64,000 nt of DNA from Pseudomonas pharyngis (GTDB taxonomy: Bacteria; Pseudomonadota; Gammaproteobacteria; Pseudomonadales; Pseudomonadaceae), in NCBI RefSeq assembly GCF_021602345.1, contig NZ_BQID01000002.1, forward strand, positions 310,001 to 374,000, written 5' to 3'. The position numbers were made by a program, and so were the translations under genes. Below, in pieces: positions 24,601 through 33,211 of the stretch; position 1 is the first letter of the stretch; each line of letters opens with the position of its first letter. The notes below the pieces were generated by a model. It was not told the DNA's origin. It ran no database searches and saw nothing but the letters and a program-made list of their open reading frames with translations.

Positions 24601-26697
24601 GTGACACTTATTCAAACCTCTTTGGCAACGGTACAGGTCGACTTGCCTGAACGATTGGCCCCACCCACCGGCGATAGCGCCGAGGAGGGCGATGTTGTCC
24701 TCGAACTGCAAGGCGTCACTAAAGCTTATCTGCGCAAAGGCGGGTCGCCGTTGCCGGCTGTCAACCATGTCAGCTTGAAGGTCCGGCGCGGCGAAGTGCT
24801 GTGCCTGATGGGCACCTCCGGCAGCGGCAAATCGACCTTGCTTCGCCATATCAATCGTTTGATCGAACCCACCAGCGGTGAGGTCTTGATTGAAGGTCAG
24901 GCTATCAGCGGCCTGAGCCACAAAGCGTTGCGGGATTTGCGCTCGCGGCGAATCGGCATGGTCTTCCAGCATTTTGGTCTTTTGCCCCATCGCACGGTGC
25001 TGGACAACGTTGCGCTGCCTCTGGAGTTGCGCGGCGAATCCGAGGCCGTCCGGCACGCAGCGGCCACCCGACAGTTACAGGCGATGGGCCTGGAGGGATG
25101 GGGCGAGCATTATCCCCACGAGTTGTCCGGCGGTATGCAGCAACGGGTCGGTCTTGCGCGGGCATTGGTGACTGATCCGGATATTCTCCTGATGGACGAG
25201 CCTTTCAGCGCACTGGATCCGACCATCCGGCGAGACCTGCAAAGCCACTTTCTGGCCTTGGTACGCGAGCGCGGGATCACCACGTTGCTGGTCACCCACG
25301 ATCCTGCCGAAGCGGTACGTCTCGCTGACCGGATAGCGGTATTGCGCCAGGGACGTCTGGTGCAGTCGGGCACCCCGAAACAGCTGCTCGAGACGCCGGC
25401 CGATGCTGAGGTCGCGGATTTCTTCCGCGATTGCCTTCCAGCCGCACCGGTATTGCACGATGCCGGTGGCGCGGTACGTCAGGTTCCCGAAACGGCACCG
25501 AAGGAGCAACCGGTTCAGCCGGGCTTGCGCGGCTGGCAAGCCCTGTTGCTCGGGCCGGCAGCGCTGGCGGCGCGGGGCCGAGGCGGGTTGTTCTGGCTCG
25601 GGTTCGCCGCAGAACTCGCGGCCCTGGCCACTGCGGTGCAGGGCATTGCGAGCGCATCATGGATATCGGTCGTGGTGGGATTGGCCGTGCTGGCGGCCAG
25701 TCGTTTCACCGCGTATTCGCTGAGCCATCAACCGGTGCGGCGCGCCGTTTCGAGTTGGGCGTTGCCGCTGGCGGTGCTGCTGGTCAGTCAGGCATTGGTG
25801 ATCTGGCGCGTGTTGACGCCCGATACCACCCAGGCGTTCTTGCAGTTCCCGGCCAGCCGCCAGGCGCTGTTACTGACTGCACAGAGCCTGGATGATTTTA
25901 TCGGTTGGTCACAGGTGACATTCGAGAGCGCTTTTGTCGGCGTAATCGTTGCGGTTCGCACGGTCATTGAAGGGATCGAAACCCTGCTCGGTTGGCTGCC
26001 CTGGCCGGTTTGCGCGCTGGCGCTGGTATTGCTGGCCTGGCGCTCGGCGGGCCTGGCCCTGGCGCTCACCAGCAGCGCTGCGTTGTTGTATATCGGCCTG
26101 TTCGGGTTTTGGGAGCGGACAATTGCCACGCTGGCGCTGGTTGGTTCGTCGGTGCTGATCGCACTGGTGATCGGCGTACCCACCGGCATTTTGCTGGCGA
26201 AGCGGCCGTTTGCCCGCAGGCTGCTCACGCCCTTGCTGGATGTCATGCAGACCCTGCCGACCTTTGTCTACCTGATTCCCGCTGTGGCGTTCTTTTCGGT
26301 GGGCAAGACCCCGGCAGTCATTGCGACGGTGATTTTTGCCCTGGCACCGATGATTCGTCTGACGTCCCTGGGTATTCAGGAAGTCCCGAAGGATGCCGTG
26401 GAAGCGGCAATCGCCCATGGAGCAACCCCCTGGCAAACCCTGGTGAAGGTGCAACTGCCGCTGGCGCGACGATCTCTGTTACTGGGGATCAATCAGACCA
26501 TTGTCATGAGCCTGTCGATGGTGGTGGTTGCTGCCCTGATCGGCGCTGGAGGGTTGGGTTACGACGTCATGACGGCGTTGCGCAATATCAAGGGCGGCGA
26601 GGGCGTGCTGGCCGGCGTAGCGATCGTGCTGTGTGCATTGATCCCCGATCGAATCATTCAATCGAGCTTGCGCAAGCAAGACCATCTGCATAACTGA
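24601..26697 (+). CDS. Fused ATPase-permease of a glycine betaine/choline ABC transporter (ProV-ProW fusion)
   Basis: One polypeptide of 698 residues combining an ATPase and a permease of the osmoprotectant importer family. Residues about 30-280 are the ATPase: Walker A GTSGSGKST, signature LSGGMQQRVGLARAL, Walker B ILLMDEPFSALD, switch His in LLVTHDPAEAV. A linker and about eight hydrophobic segments follow, with the ProW permease loop EVPKDAVEAAIAHGATPWQTL. No CBS domains are present. The GTG at 24601 follows GGAG by 5 bases; a TTG at 24583 is the alternative. Its binding protein follows within 15 bp. Confidence 0.9.
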   Translation: MTLIQTSLATVQVDLPERLAPPTGDSAEEGDVVLELQGVTKAYLRKGGSPLPAVNHVSLKVRRGEVLCLMGTSGSGKSTLLRHINRLIEPTSGEVLIEGQAISGLSHKALRDLRSRRIGMVFQHFGLLPHRTVLDNVALPLELRGESEAVRHAAATRQLQAMGLEGWGEHYPHELSGGMQQRVGLARALVTDPDILLMDEPFSALDPTIRRDLQSHFLALVRERGITTLLVTHDPAEAVRLADRIAVLRQGRLVQSGTPKQLLETPADAEVADFFRDCLPAAPVLHDAGGAVRQVPETAPKEQPVQPGLRGWQALLLGPAALAARGRGGLFWLGFAAELAALATAVQGIASASWISVVVGLAVLAASRFTAYSLSHQPVRRAVSSWALPLAVLLVSQALVIWRVLTPDTTQAFLQFPASRQALLLTAQSLDDFIGWSQVTFESAFVGVIVAVRTVIEGIETLLGWLPWPVCALALVLLAWRSAGLALALTSSAALLYIGLFGFWERTIATLALVGSSVLIALVIGVPTGILLAKRPFARRLLTPLLDVMQTLPTFVYLIPAVAFFSVGKTPAVIATVIFALAPMIRLTSLGIQEVPKDAVEAAIAHGATPWQTLVKVQLPLARRSLLLGINQTIVMSLSMVVVAALIGAGGLGYDVMTALRNIKGGEGVLAGVAIVLCALIPDRIIQSSLRKQDHLHN

Positions 26698-26712
26698 ACT
26701 GTGAGACTTATC

Positions 26713-27762
26713 GTGACAAAACATCTATTGCGTAACCTGAGTGTGGTTGCAGTGCTGGCTTCCCTGATCGTGCCGGCCAGCGTGATGGCCAAGGACAAAA
26801 TTGTCATTGGCGAGCAGAACTGGACGGGGGCCATCGCCATTCAACACATTCTGGGTGAGGTGATCAAAAGTCGTCTGGACGGTGATGTGTCGTATCTCGC
26901 CGGGGACGTGCCGGTGCTGTTCAGTGCGGCGGCCAAGGGCGACGGTTCTGTGGATGTGCTGACGGACATCTGGCTGCCCAATCAGTCAGCGGCGTGGGCC
27001 AAGTACGTCACCGGCGGCACCCGCTCACTGGTGCCCAATGCTCACCCTTATACCGGCGAACAAGGCTTCTACATTCCCGGTTATCTGCAAGACAAGTACG
27101 GCGTCAAATCGATCTACGACCTGAAAAAACCGGAAGTGGCCAAGCTCTTCAAGCCAGAGGGCGGTGGCAAGGCCGAACTGCTGGTGGGGGCAGCGGGCTG
27201 GGAGTCGAGCTATATCTGCCAGATCAAGGCCAAGGATTACGGCTTCGCCGATAAATTCGAGTCCGTGTCGACGGAAGCCTCGGTGACTTACGCCAAACTG
27301 GCCTCGGCTTACAAAGCGCAACGCGGCGTGGTGTTCTACGCCTACACCCCTGACTGGATTTTCTCGGCCTATGATCTGCGTCGCCTGGAAGAGCCCGCGT
27401 TCGATGGCTACGCCCAGGACAACAAAAAAGAAGATCCTCTTTACAAGGCGGATGGCTGCTGGAAATTCATCAGCCCGACCGTCGATCCCGACTGGCTGAA
27501 CAAGAGCCACATCACCTGCGCCTTCCCGGATGCCAAGGTGTACGTCCTGGCTTCCACAGCACTGCAAAAGCGCGCACCGAAAATTGCCGAGTTCCTGCAC
27601 AACTTCTCCATCGACCCGGCACAGTTGAACGGATTGATCCAGAAGATCGAAAAGGAGAAACAGCCAGCAGACGTCGCCGCCAAGGCCTGGGTTCAAGCCA
27701 ATTCTTCTACTGTTGACCAGTGGTTTGCAGGGCAGGCGCAGCAAGTGAGTTCAGCCCAATGA
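26713..27762 (+). CDS. Glycine betaine/choline-type substrate-binding protein (ProX family, OpuAC)
   Basis: Periplasmic OpuAC-type binding protein of about 349 residues with signal peptide ending PASVMA. The sequence IVIGEQNWTGAIAIQ opens the first lobe, and Trp/Tyr-rich patches (LTDIWLPNQSAAW, AAGWESSYICQIK, FYAYTPDWIF) resemble the aromatic cage that holds quaternary ammonium groups. A GTG at 26713 is preferred for its compact signal peptide; a GTG at 26701 would add four residues. It overlaps the methyltransferase gene by 4 bases. Ligand may be betaine, choline or a sulfonium such as DMSP or S-methylmethionine. Confidence 0.88.
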   Translation: MTKHLLRNLSVVAVLASLIVPASVMAKDKIVIGEQNWTGAIAIQHILGEVIKSRLDGDVSYLAGDVPVLFSAAAKGDGSVDVLTDIWLPNQSAAWAKYVTGGTRSLVPNAHPYTGEQGFYIPGYLQDKYGVKSIYDLKKPEVAKLFKPEGGGKAELLVGAAGWESSYICQIKAKDYGFADKFESVSTEASVTYAKLASAYKAQRGVVFYAYTPDWIFSAYDLRRLEEPAFDGYAQDNKKEDPLYKADGCWKFISPTVDPDWLNKSHITCAFPDAKVYVLASTALQKRAPKIAEFLHNFSIDPAQLNGLIQKIEKEKQPADVAAKAWVQANSSTVDQWFAGQAQQVSSAQ

Positions 27763-28685
27763 CCAGAGCGAACGTACGTGTGCTCGATGGCGGCATGGGG
27801 CGGGAGTTGAAGCGAATCGGCGCGCCGTTCCGTCAACCGGAATGGTCGGCCCTCGCGCTGATCGAAGCGCCCGAGTATGTGCTGCAGGCGCATCAGGCGT
27901 TCGTGAAAGCGGGCGCCCGGATCATCACCACCAACAGCTATGCGGTGGTGCCTTTTCATATTGGCGACGAGCGATTTGCCGAGCAGGGAAGAGCGCTGGC
28001 TGAGCGCGCCGGACGCTTGGCGCGGCAGGCCGCCGGCGAAAGTACCGATGCGGTCACCGTGGCCGGGTCGTTGCCGCCGGCGTTGGGGTCGTACCGGCCG
28101 GATCTGTTCGATCATCAGCGTTCAGTAGCGATCCACCGCGAACTCATTGCCGGATTGCAGGCGCACGTCGATGTGTGGCTGGCCGAAACGCAAAGCTCCA
28201 TTGCTGAAGTGCGGGCTGTGGTCGAAGCCCTTGGAACGGATCCCGCGCCACTCTGGGTGTCATTCACGCTGTTGGACGAAGAGGGCCGGGAACCGCGATT
28301 ACGCTCAAACGAGGCCGTTGCCGATGCGGTTCGCGTGGCGGCCGAACTGGGGGCCAAGGCGGTGCTCTTCAATTGCAGCCAGCCGGAAGTGATGGCCGCG
28401 GCCTTGATTGAGGCACGCGCTGTGATTGAAAACCTGGATCATCCTGTCGAACTGGGGGTTTATGCCAATGCTTTCCCCCCTGTCAGTGCCAAAGCCGAGG
28501 CCAATAGCGATTTGTTGGACATTCGGCGCGATCTGGGCCCCGAGTCCTACCTGGACTGGTCGAAATCATGGGTTGCCGCAGGGGCCAGCATTGTCGGCGG
28601 ATGCTGTGGGATCGGCCCGGAGCATATCGCCCAGTTGCATTTGCACCTGCACTATCAAAAGGGTGAGGAGGCCGCGCATGAGTGA
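27759..28685 (+). CDS. Homocysteine S-methyltransferase family protein
   Basis: Zinc methyltransferase of 308 residues in the homocysteine S-methyltransferase (Pfam S-methyl_trans) family. It starts with VRVLDGGMGRELKRIG and carries the zinc-binding cysteines in LFNCSQP and GGCCGIG. Members use S-methylmethionine, betaine or related donors to methylate homocysteine to methionine. Because it overlaps a quaternary-ammonium/sulfonium transporter gene by ATGA, the imported compound is probably the methyl donor, which fits S-methylmethionine or betaine; which one is inference. Its stop overlaps the msrA start by 8 bases. Confidence 0.9.
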   Translation: MTRANVRVLDGGMGRELKRIGAPFRQPEWSALALIEAPEYVLQAHQAFVKAGARIITTNSYAVVPFHIGDERFAEQGRALAERAGRLARQAAGESTDAVTVAGSLPPALGSYRPDLFDHQRSVAIHRELIAGLQAHVDVWLAETQSSIAEVRAVVEALGTDPAPLWVSFTLLDEEGREPRLRSNEAVADAVRVAAELGAKAVLFNCSQPEVMAAALIEARAVIENLDHPVELGVYANAFPPVSAKAEANSDLLDIRRDLGPESYLDWSKSWVAAGASIVGGCCGIGPEHIAQLHLHLHYQKGEEAAHE

Positions 28686-29145
28686 TTTTCCAGGCGACGT
28701 TCTGTCAGAGCAGGCGACATTGGGTGCCGGTTGCTTCTGGGGGGCGGAAGCCTCATTCCGGGCATTGCCGGGTGTGCTCGACACCCGCGTCGGGTTCGCG
28801 CGGTCAGACTTGGGCGATGCCACCCTGATCGAAGTCGTGCAAGTCGACTTCGACCCCCGACTCATTTCCTACAGCCGTCTCGTCGAGCACTTCTGGACAC
28901 TGCACGATCCAACGTCAGTCGACCGGCAGGGTGCGGACGTCGGGGCGAAATACCGTTCCGCGCTGTTTTTCAACAGTACCGAGCAGGCCCGACTGGCGCT
29001 TGTCGCCAGGCAGCAGCTGGACGCCAGTGGCCAGTTGGGCAAGCCAGTGGCTACGGTGATCCTGCCACTGGGTGAGTTTCAAAAGGCAGATGAAGAACAT
29101 CAGCGCTACCTTGAAAAGCACGGTGGCAGCGCCTGTTCCATTTGA
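28678..29145 (+). CDS. msrA: Peptide methionine sulfoxide reductase A
   Basis: Repairs methionine-S-sulfoxide. The 155 residues contain the catalytic GCFWG motif (Cys19), EVVQVDFDP, EHFWTLHDPTSVDRQGADVG and KYRSALFF, all standard for MsrA, and a C-terminal Cys (GGSACSI) as possible resolving residue. GGAGG lies 7 bases before the ATG and the start overlaps the methyltransferase gene by 8 bases. It ends a four-gene operon devoted to methylated-compound uptake, methionine formation and methionine repair. Confidence 0.93.
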   Translation: MSDFPGDVLSEQATLGAGCFWGAEASFRALPGVLDTRVGFARSDLGDATLIEVVQVDFDPRLISYSRLVEHFWTLHDPTSVDRQGADVGAKYRSALFFNSTEQARLALVARQQLDASGQLGKPVATVILPLGEFQKADEEHQRYLEKHGGSACSI

Positions 29146-29413
29146 TGCATAGGCAACGCTTTTGCCGTCAGGGCCGGGGCGTTGCGATTTCTCGGCGAGG
29201 TACTGGTCGCGGGGACGCGGATCGATCTGCGGAAAAGTGCCGTTTCAGCTTTGCCGATTCTGGCGACCAGGTTGTCGGCTTGACGGCCGCTTTGGAGCCA
29301 GATGGCGTAACCGTCGAGAAAGCCAGAATCTCCTCGCAATAGAAAGCCTGGATCGCTCGCAGGTGCGCCGCAGCCATGTTGTACGCAGGGTGCCTGAGTT
29401 CAGTTGGACGTAG

Positions 29414-30384
29414 ATGAATGGAATGAGTATGGGCAGCGGCGCTGCATCACCAACTAAAATTTCAGTTCGACGAGATGGGGTCGAGCGCGTGCGCCTGGAA
29501 CTGGGTAGGGGAAGTCCGGTTAGAGTCGGTGGGCTCGTCGATATTTGGTGGGCACGTTTGGCCGAACGCCTGAGCGGGGAGACCCGTTTGCCGGCGTTAC
29601 CTAGTGAGGTGTCGCAGGCGTTGTGCTGGACGCCGAACGTGAGCGACTCGCAGAAATTGAAGATAGAGCGCATCAGGATCTGGCAAAAGGGCGCCAACAG
29701 GTTTCAGAAGCAATGGCCGGGCGTCAGGCGGCCGAATCTCGCTTGGCTGACCTGGACCTTCTGTTGGTGCAGCGGCAGGCCCAGATTGAGGAGCTCCAGC
29801 AACAGCGTGATGTCTTTAAGCGTGAACGGCACGATGCCCAGGGGCAAAATCAAATTCTCCAACAGGAACTCCACTTGCTACGACTCAAGGCCGAGCAGGA
29901 GCGAATCACACAGGAGAACTATTTGCGGGGCGTTGAGGATCGGGCTCACCGCGAGGTTGATCGGGCCCGGGAGGAGGGGAAAGCCGCAGTAAGCCAATCA
30001 AAAGTAGCCAGCCGCAGGTGCGACGACTTGCGACGTAGGTTGGAGTCGGCCCAGAGCGAGCTCAGCCAAGCGGAGCAACGTACTGCGGCGCAGTTGGCCC
30101 GCGCAGAAACTTTAGAACAACAGTTGATTCAGATACGCCAGCTGTCAGAGATCAAGCGCAAGCCGCGAGTCAGAAAAAACCGACATCAAGCAACCCTAAA
30201 GACTAACCGCAGGTGTCAGCTAGCGGCCATTAGAGAACCCTCAAAAGCGACCGCTATCGGCCAAAAGCGGACAATCATGACCGACCGCTTACGGCTAGAA
30301 ACAGACGTTCATGGACGACTGCTTTTTCGACCCATAGCTGCCGGTCAGTTGCAATGGCAAGGCGTTGACGATGCTGGTCGATGA
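29414..30384 (+). pseudogene. KfrA-like coiled-coil DNA-binding protein, split by a frameshift
   Basis: The first 69 codons from ATG 29414 give a KfrA_N-type segment (DGVERVRLELGRGSPVRVGG, LVDIWWARLAERLSGE, LPALPSEVSQAL). At about 29621-29624 the sensible reading moves to another frame: from GTG 29623 a long coiled coil begins (LDAERERLAEIEDRAHQDLA) and runs about 180 residues. Restoring one G would join the two as SQALVLDAERERL. The last 70 codons run through a repeat and look non-native. KfrA-type proteins belong to plasmids and integrative elements, so this suggests a decayed mobile region. A sequencing error is possible. Nothing recognisable lies in 29146-29413. Confidence 0.65.
30249..30272 (-). 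repeat. Short interspersed repeat, copy A (inverted)
   Basis: On the minus strand this 24-mer contains CCGCTTTTGGCCGATAGCG. It matches copies B (32919-32942) and C (32953-32976) with 4 differences each out of 24, but in the opposite orientation. It lies inside the degraded tail of the KfrA-like frame, before the LysR/alcohol dehydrogenase pair. Confidence 0.7.
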
Positions 30385-30433
30385 GTTGTGCCAGGCGGTG
30401 TTACAACTAACCTGCCGCCTCTTGGGCACAAGG

Positions 30434-31357
30434 TCATCTAATGCCGGACCGTGTTTCAGTCAGCATATTGATCAACGCTCTCAGGCCGGATGGTACATGG
30501 CGATTCGCCGAGTAATAGAGGCACAGCCCCGGATACGCGGGACACCACTCTTCCAGAACTCGTTTGAGTCGTCCGTCCTTGAGCGCATTGGCTGCAAGAT
30601 GGTCGGGCACAAAGGCGATGCCGACTCCATCGATTGCTGCCTCCACCATCAGCGGCTGATCAGTCAATGTGAGAGGGCCGGGAGCATTGATCCTTTCGAC
30701 AGCGCCATGGCGCTCAAACTCCCATCGGTAGATTGCACCACTTTCAAACCGGAAGCGGATGCAATGATGGTCATACAGATCTTGCGGCACCCTTGGATAT
30801 CCGCGTTGCTCGAAGTACTCGGGCGACGCCACTGCCGCAAAGCGAACCTCTCCCATGACTGGGATGGCCACCATATCTTTGGGTACGGCTTCCGCTAATC
30901 GGATGCCCGCATCAAAACCATCTGCAACGATATCGCTCAGCTTGCCATCACTGAATATGTCGAGATGGACGCGAGGATACTCGCGCAAAAAGCGCGCAAG
31001 CACTGGCCACAGTACCAACCGGATGGCGCCCTCACTGGCATTGATTCGCACCGTTCCGCTGGGGGCGTGGTCAATGCCCTCCAACTCCCGAACGGCTTCT
31101 TCAACTGAGGCCATTGCCGGTCTTAGTTTTATGGCTAGGCGCTCTCCCGCCTCGGTCAAGGAGACGCTTCGAGTCGTCCGGTTGAAAAGGCGGACGTTCA
31201 ACCGTTGTTCGAGAGCCTTGATCGAGTGGCTGATCGCCGAGGGCGTCATGTCGAGATCGATTGCGGCGCTGCGGAAACTTCGGTGGGCTGCGACCGCCAA
31301 GAACGCGGCAAAAGCCGACAGGTCATTACCCTTGGATTGGTGAATTATTTTCATCAT
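30434..31357 (-). CDS. LysR-family regulator divergent from alcohol dehydrogenase
   Basis: LysR-type transcription factor of 307 residues. The N-terminal winged helix-turn-helix (FLAVAAHRSFRSAAIDLDM, TPSAISHSIKALEQRLNV) and RLFNRTTRSVSLTEAG are typical, followed by an effector-binding domain (SGTVRINASEGA, FDAGIRLAEAVPKDMVAIP) of the PBP type seen in the CrgA/DmlR-like subgroup. It is transcribed away from the alcohol dehydrogenase gene 154 bp away, the usual layout for a LysR regulator and target. Two adjacent ATGs (31357, 31354) are possible starts and neither has a good ribosome binding site. Confidence 0.88.
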   Translation of the reverse strand: MMKIIHQSKGNDLSAFAAFLAVAAHRSFRSAAIDLDMTPSAISHSIKALEQRLNVRLFNRTTRSVSLTEAGERLAIKLRPAMASVEEAVRELEGIDHAPSGTVRINASEGAIRLVLWPVLARFLREYPRVHLDIFSDGKLSDIVADGFDAGIRLAEAVPKDMVAIPVMGEVRFAAVASPEYFEQRGYPRVPQDLYDHHCIRFRFESGAIYRWEFERHGAVERINAPGPLTLTDQPLMVEAAIDGVGIAFVPDHLAANALKDGRLKRVLEEWCPAYPGLCLYYSANRHVPSGLRALINMLTETRSGIR

Positions 31358-31511
31358 GGAATCAAATATTGACCAGATTGTTGCGACAGTCAATGAGCCA
31401 TAGACTCGAATGAAGCTGCAGTATCGCGGGTCCAAAATGGCCTGTGTCGCTCTCAGAGCATCTCGTCCGCAGCCCTAACAGCAATGACCACCTGATCGAA
31501 AGGAACATGCG

Positions 31512-32543
31512 ATGAAGATGAAGGCAGTTGTGATGACTGGCGCGAACAAGCCTTGGGAGGTTCATGAGGTTCCCATGCCCAAGGCAGAGCCAGGGCTGGT
31601 CCTGGTGAAAGTTCACGCCTCCGGCATGTGCTACACGGACGTGTGGGCAACTCAGGGGGCTGGCGGTGACATTTATCCCCAGACCCCGGGTCACGAAGTA
31701 GTCGGTGAAATCGTCGAAGTCGGTGCGGGCGTCCACACGCGCAAGGTTGGAGACCGAGTGGGCACCACTTGGGTACAGTCCTCGTGCGGTCGATGCCCGT
31801 ACTGCCGCCAGAACCGCCCGTTGACCGGCCAGACGGCCATGAACTGCGTTTCGCCCAGAACGACCGGTTTCGCGTCGCAGGGCGGGCACGCGGAGTACAT
31901 CGCAATTTCTGCGGAAGGCACCGTATTGTTGCCCGATGGGCTGTCCTACACGGACGCCGCGCCCATGATGTGCGCGGGCTATACCACCTGGAGCGGCTTG
32001 CGAGACGCGGAGCCAAAACCGGGTGACAGGGTCGCGGTGCTGGGTATCGGCGGGTTGGGCCATGTCGCCTTGCAGTTCTCAAAGGCGTGCGGGTTCGAGA
32101 CCATCGCGATCACGCATTCCCCAGACAAGCACAAGCTTGCGACCGACTTGGGTGCCGACCACGTCGTCATCAATGCCGAGGAGCTCTTGGCAGTCGGTGG
32201 TGCCGACGTGCTGCTGATCACCACCAACGACTTCGAAACCGCCGAAAAGGCGCTCGCGGGAGTTAATCCTGACGGTCGCATCGTCCTGTGTGGGCTCGAC
32301 TTCAGCAAGCCGTTCTCGATTCCGTCCGACGGCAAGCCATTCCATATGATGCGCCAACGGGTGGTTGGCTCCACGCATGGCGGACAGCATTACCTCGCCG
32401 AAATTCTCGACTTGGCCGCGAAGGGTAAGGTCAAGCCCATTGTCGAAACCTTTTCGCTTGACCAGGCAACGGAGGCTTATGAACGTCTGTCCTCCGGGAA
32501 GATGCGATTCCGTGGTGTGTTCCTGCCTCACGGCGGAAATTGA
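31512..32543 (+). CDS. Zinc-dependent alcohol dehydrogenase
   Basis: Medium-chain NAD(P)-dependent alcohol dehydrogenase of 343 residues (AdhP/AdhA type). Catalytic zinc ligands lie in SGMCYTD and PGHEVVGEI; the structural zinc site has four cysteines in SSCGRCPYCRQN and TAMNC. The Rossmann motif is VLGIGGLGHVALQF. Start ATG 31512 lies 15 bp after GATCGAAAGGAAC, which supplies GGA. It is probably controlled by the divergent LysR regulator, and the pair is bracketed by inverted repeats at 30249 and 32919-32976. Substrate unknown. Confidence 0.92.
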   Translation: MKMKAVVMTGANKPWEVHEVPMPKAEPGLVLVKVHASGMCYTDVWATQGAGGDIYPQTPGHEVVGEIVEVGAGVHTRKVGDRVGTTWVQSSCGRCPYCRQNRPLTGQTAMNCVSPRTTGFASQGGHAEYIAISAEGTVLLPDGLSYTDAAPMMCAGYTTWSGLRDAEPKPGDRVAVLGIGGLGHVALQFSKACGFETIAITHSPDKHKLATDLGADHVVINAEELLAVGGADVLLITTNDFETAEKALAGVNPDGRIVLCGLDFSKPFSIPSDGKPFHMMRQRVVGSTHGGQHYLAEILDLAAKGKVKPIVETFSLDQATEAYERLSSGKMRFRGVFLPHGGN

Positions 32544-32551
32544 TACGCAGA

Positions 32552-32585
32552 GCGGTTCTGGCGACCGCGCGGTCGCCGGAACCGC
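32552..32585 (+). terminator. Long stem-loop after alcohol dehydrogenase
   Basis: A long inverted repeat: GCGGTTC then GGCGACCG on the left pairs with CGGTCGCC and GAACCGC on the right, with a single T/G position inside, giving about 16 base pairs. It begins 9 bp past the dehydrogenase stop. No T-run follows directly, so it is an imperfect intrinsic terminator or an mRNA-end stabiliser. Confidence 0.55.
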
Positions 32586-32918
32586 GTTAATTATGAAACG
32601 TGGGGACTGAAAAATGGCGGCGGGTAGGTCATCGGCAATGCGCAAAGGAACGCCCCCTCAACATCGCCATGCTGAAAGCCTGCGACGTGGCATTGATATC
32701 GGTCGAATATCGGCTTGTGGTAACGACGCCTGATTTATTGCTCAGAAAATAAATCAGCCCCCTTTTCTATGCCCGCGCTCCGCAGCTAATCCTGATCGTG
32801 CGCCTAAGATAGGACCGAAGTGGCTTGGTGACAAAACGCCACGTCGGGTTGAGTCGTGGCAAGTCGCTTGGATCAGTGCGTAGCAAATGGTGATAGGTCT
32901 ATTTTCTCCTAGCTAGAC

Positions 32919-32942
32919 GTCCGCTTCTGGCCGAAAGCTGCC
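32919..32942 (+). repeat. Short interspersed repeat, copy B
   Basis: 24-mer beginning GTCCGCTTCTGGCCGAAAG, 4 differences from the reverse complement of copy A. Together with copy C, which starts 34 bp later, it forms the right boundary of the LysR/alcohol dehydrogenase module. The surrounding 32586-33076 holds no gene I can support. Confidence 0.7.
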
Positions 32943-32952
32943 GCTCACGGAA

Positions 32953-32976
32953 TGCCGCTTTTGGCCGATTGCCGTC
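32953..32976 (+). repeat. Short interspersed repeat, copy C
   Basis: 24-mer containing TGCCGCTTTTGGCCGATTG, in the same orientation as copy B and inverted relative to copy A (4 differences of 24 from it). Function unknown; the motif has the look of a short intergenic repeat dispersed in pseudomonad genomes, which a genome-wide count would confirm. Confidence 0.7.
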
Positions 32977-33076
32977 ATCCACGAGCATCGATTTTCGAGC
33001 AACCTATAAGTTGCTCTCGATCAAAAGTGGTCGCAGGGCTTTTGCTTACCTGATATAGCGCGCATTGGCGCTTGGT

Positions 33077-33113
33077 ATCTTCGTTAGCGATACCTCCCAA
33101 CGACGCATGCGAT
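33077..33113 (+). promoter_or_regulatory. nod-box-like element 4, before LysR at 33212
   Basis: Box 1 is ATC-N9-GAT at 33077-33091, framed as GGTATC...GATACC. Exactly 22 bp on, box 2 reads AAC-N9-GAT (33099-33113), one base short of the consensus, followed by TGG. The linker GATACCTCC resembles that of the hydrolase copy. It ends 98 bp before the LysR start codon, in the same orientation. Weakest of the four copies because one half-site is changed. Confidence 0.55.
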
Positions 33114-33211
33114 TGGCGCATGGGTACACAGCTCGATAAGGTCATGGTTCGTTTTTGATCATGCCCGTAACTCGGAGCAGACAAGCCGCTACCAGCGCCA
33201 ACGGAACCCAC

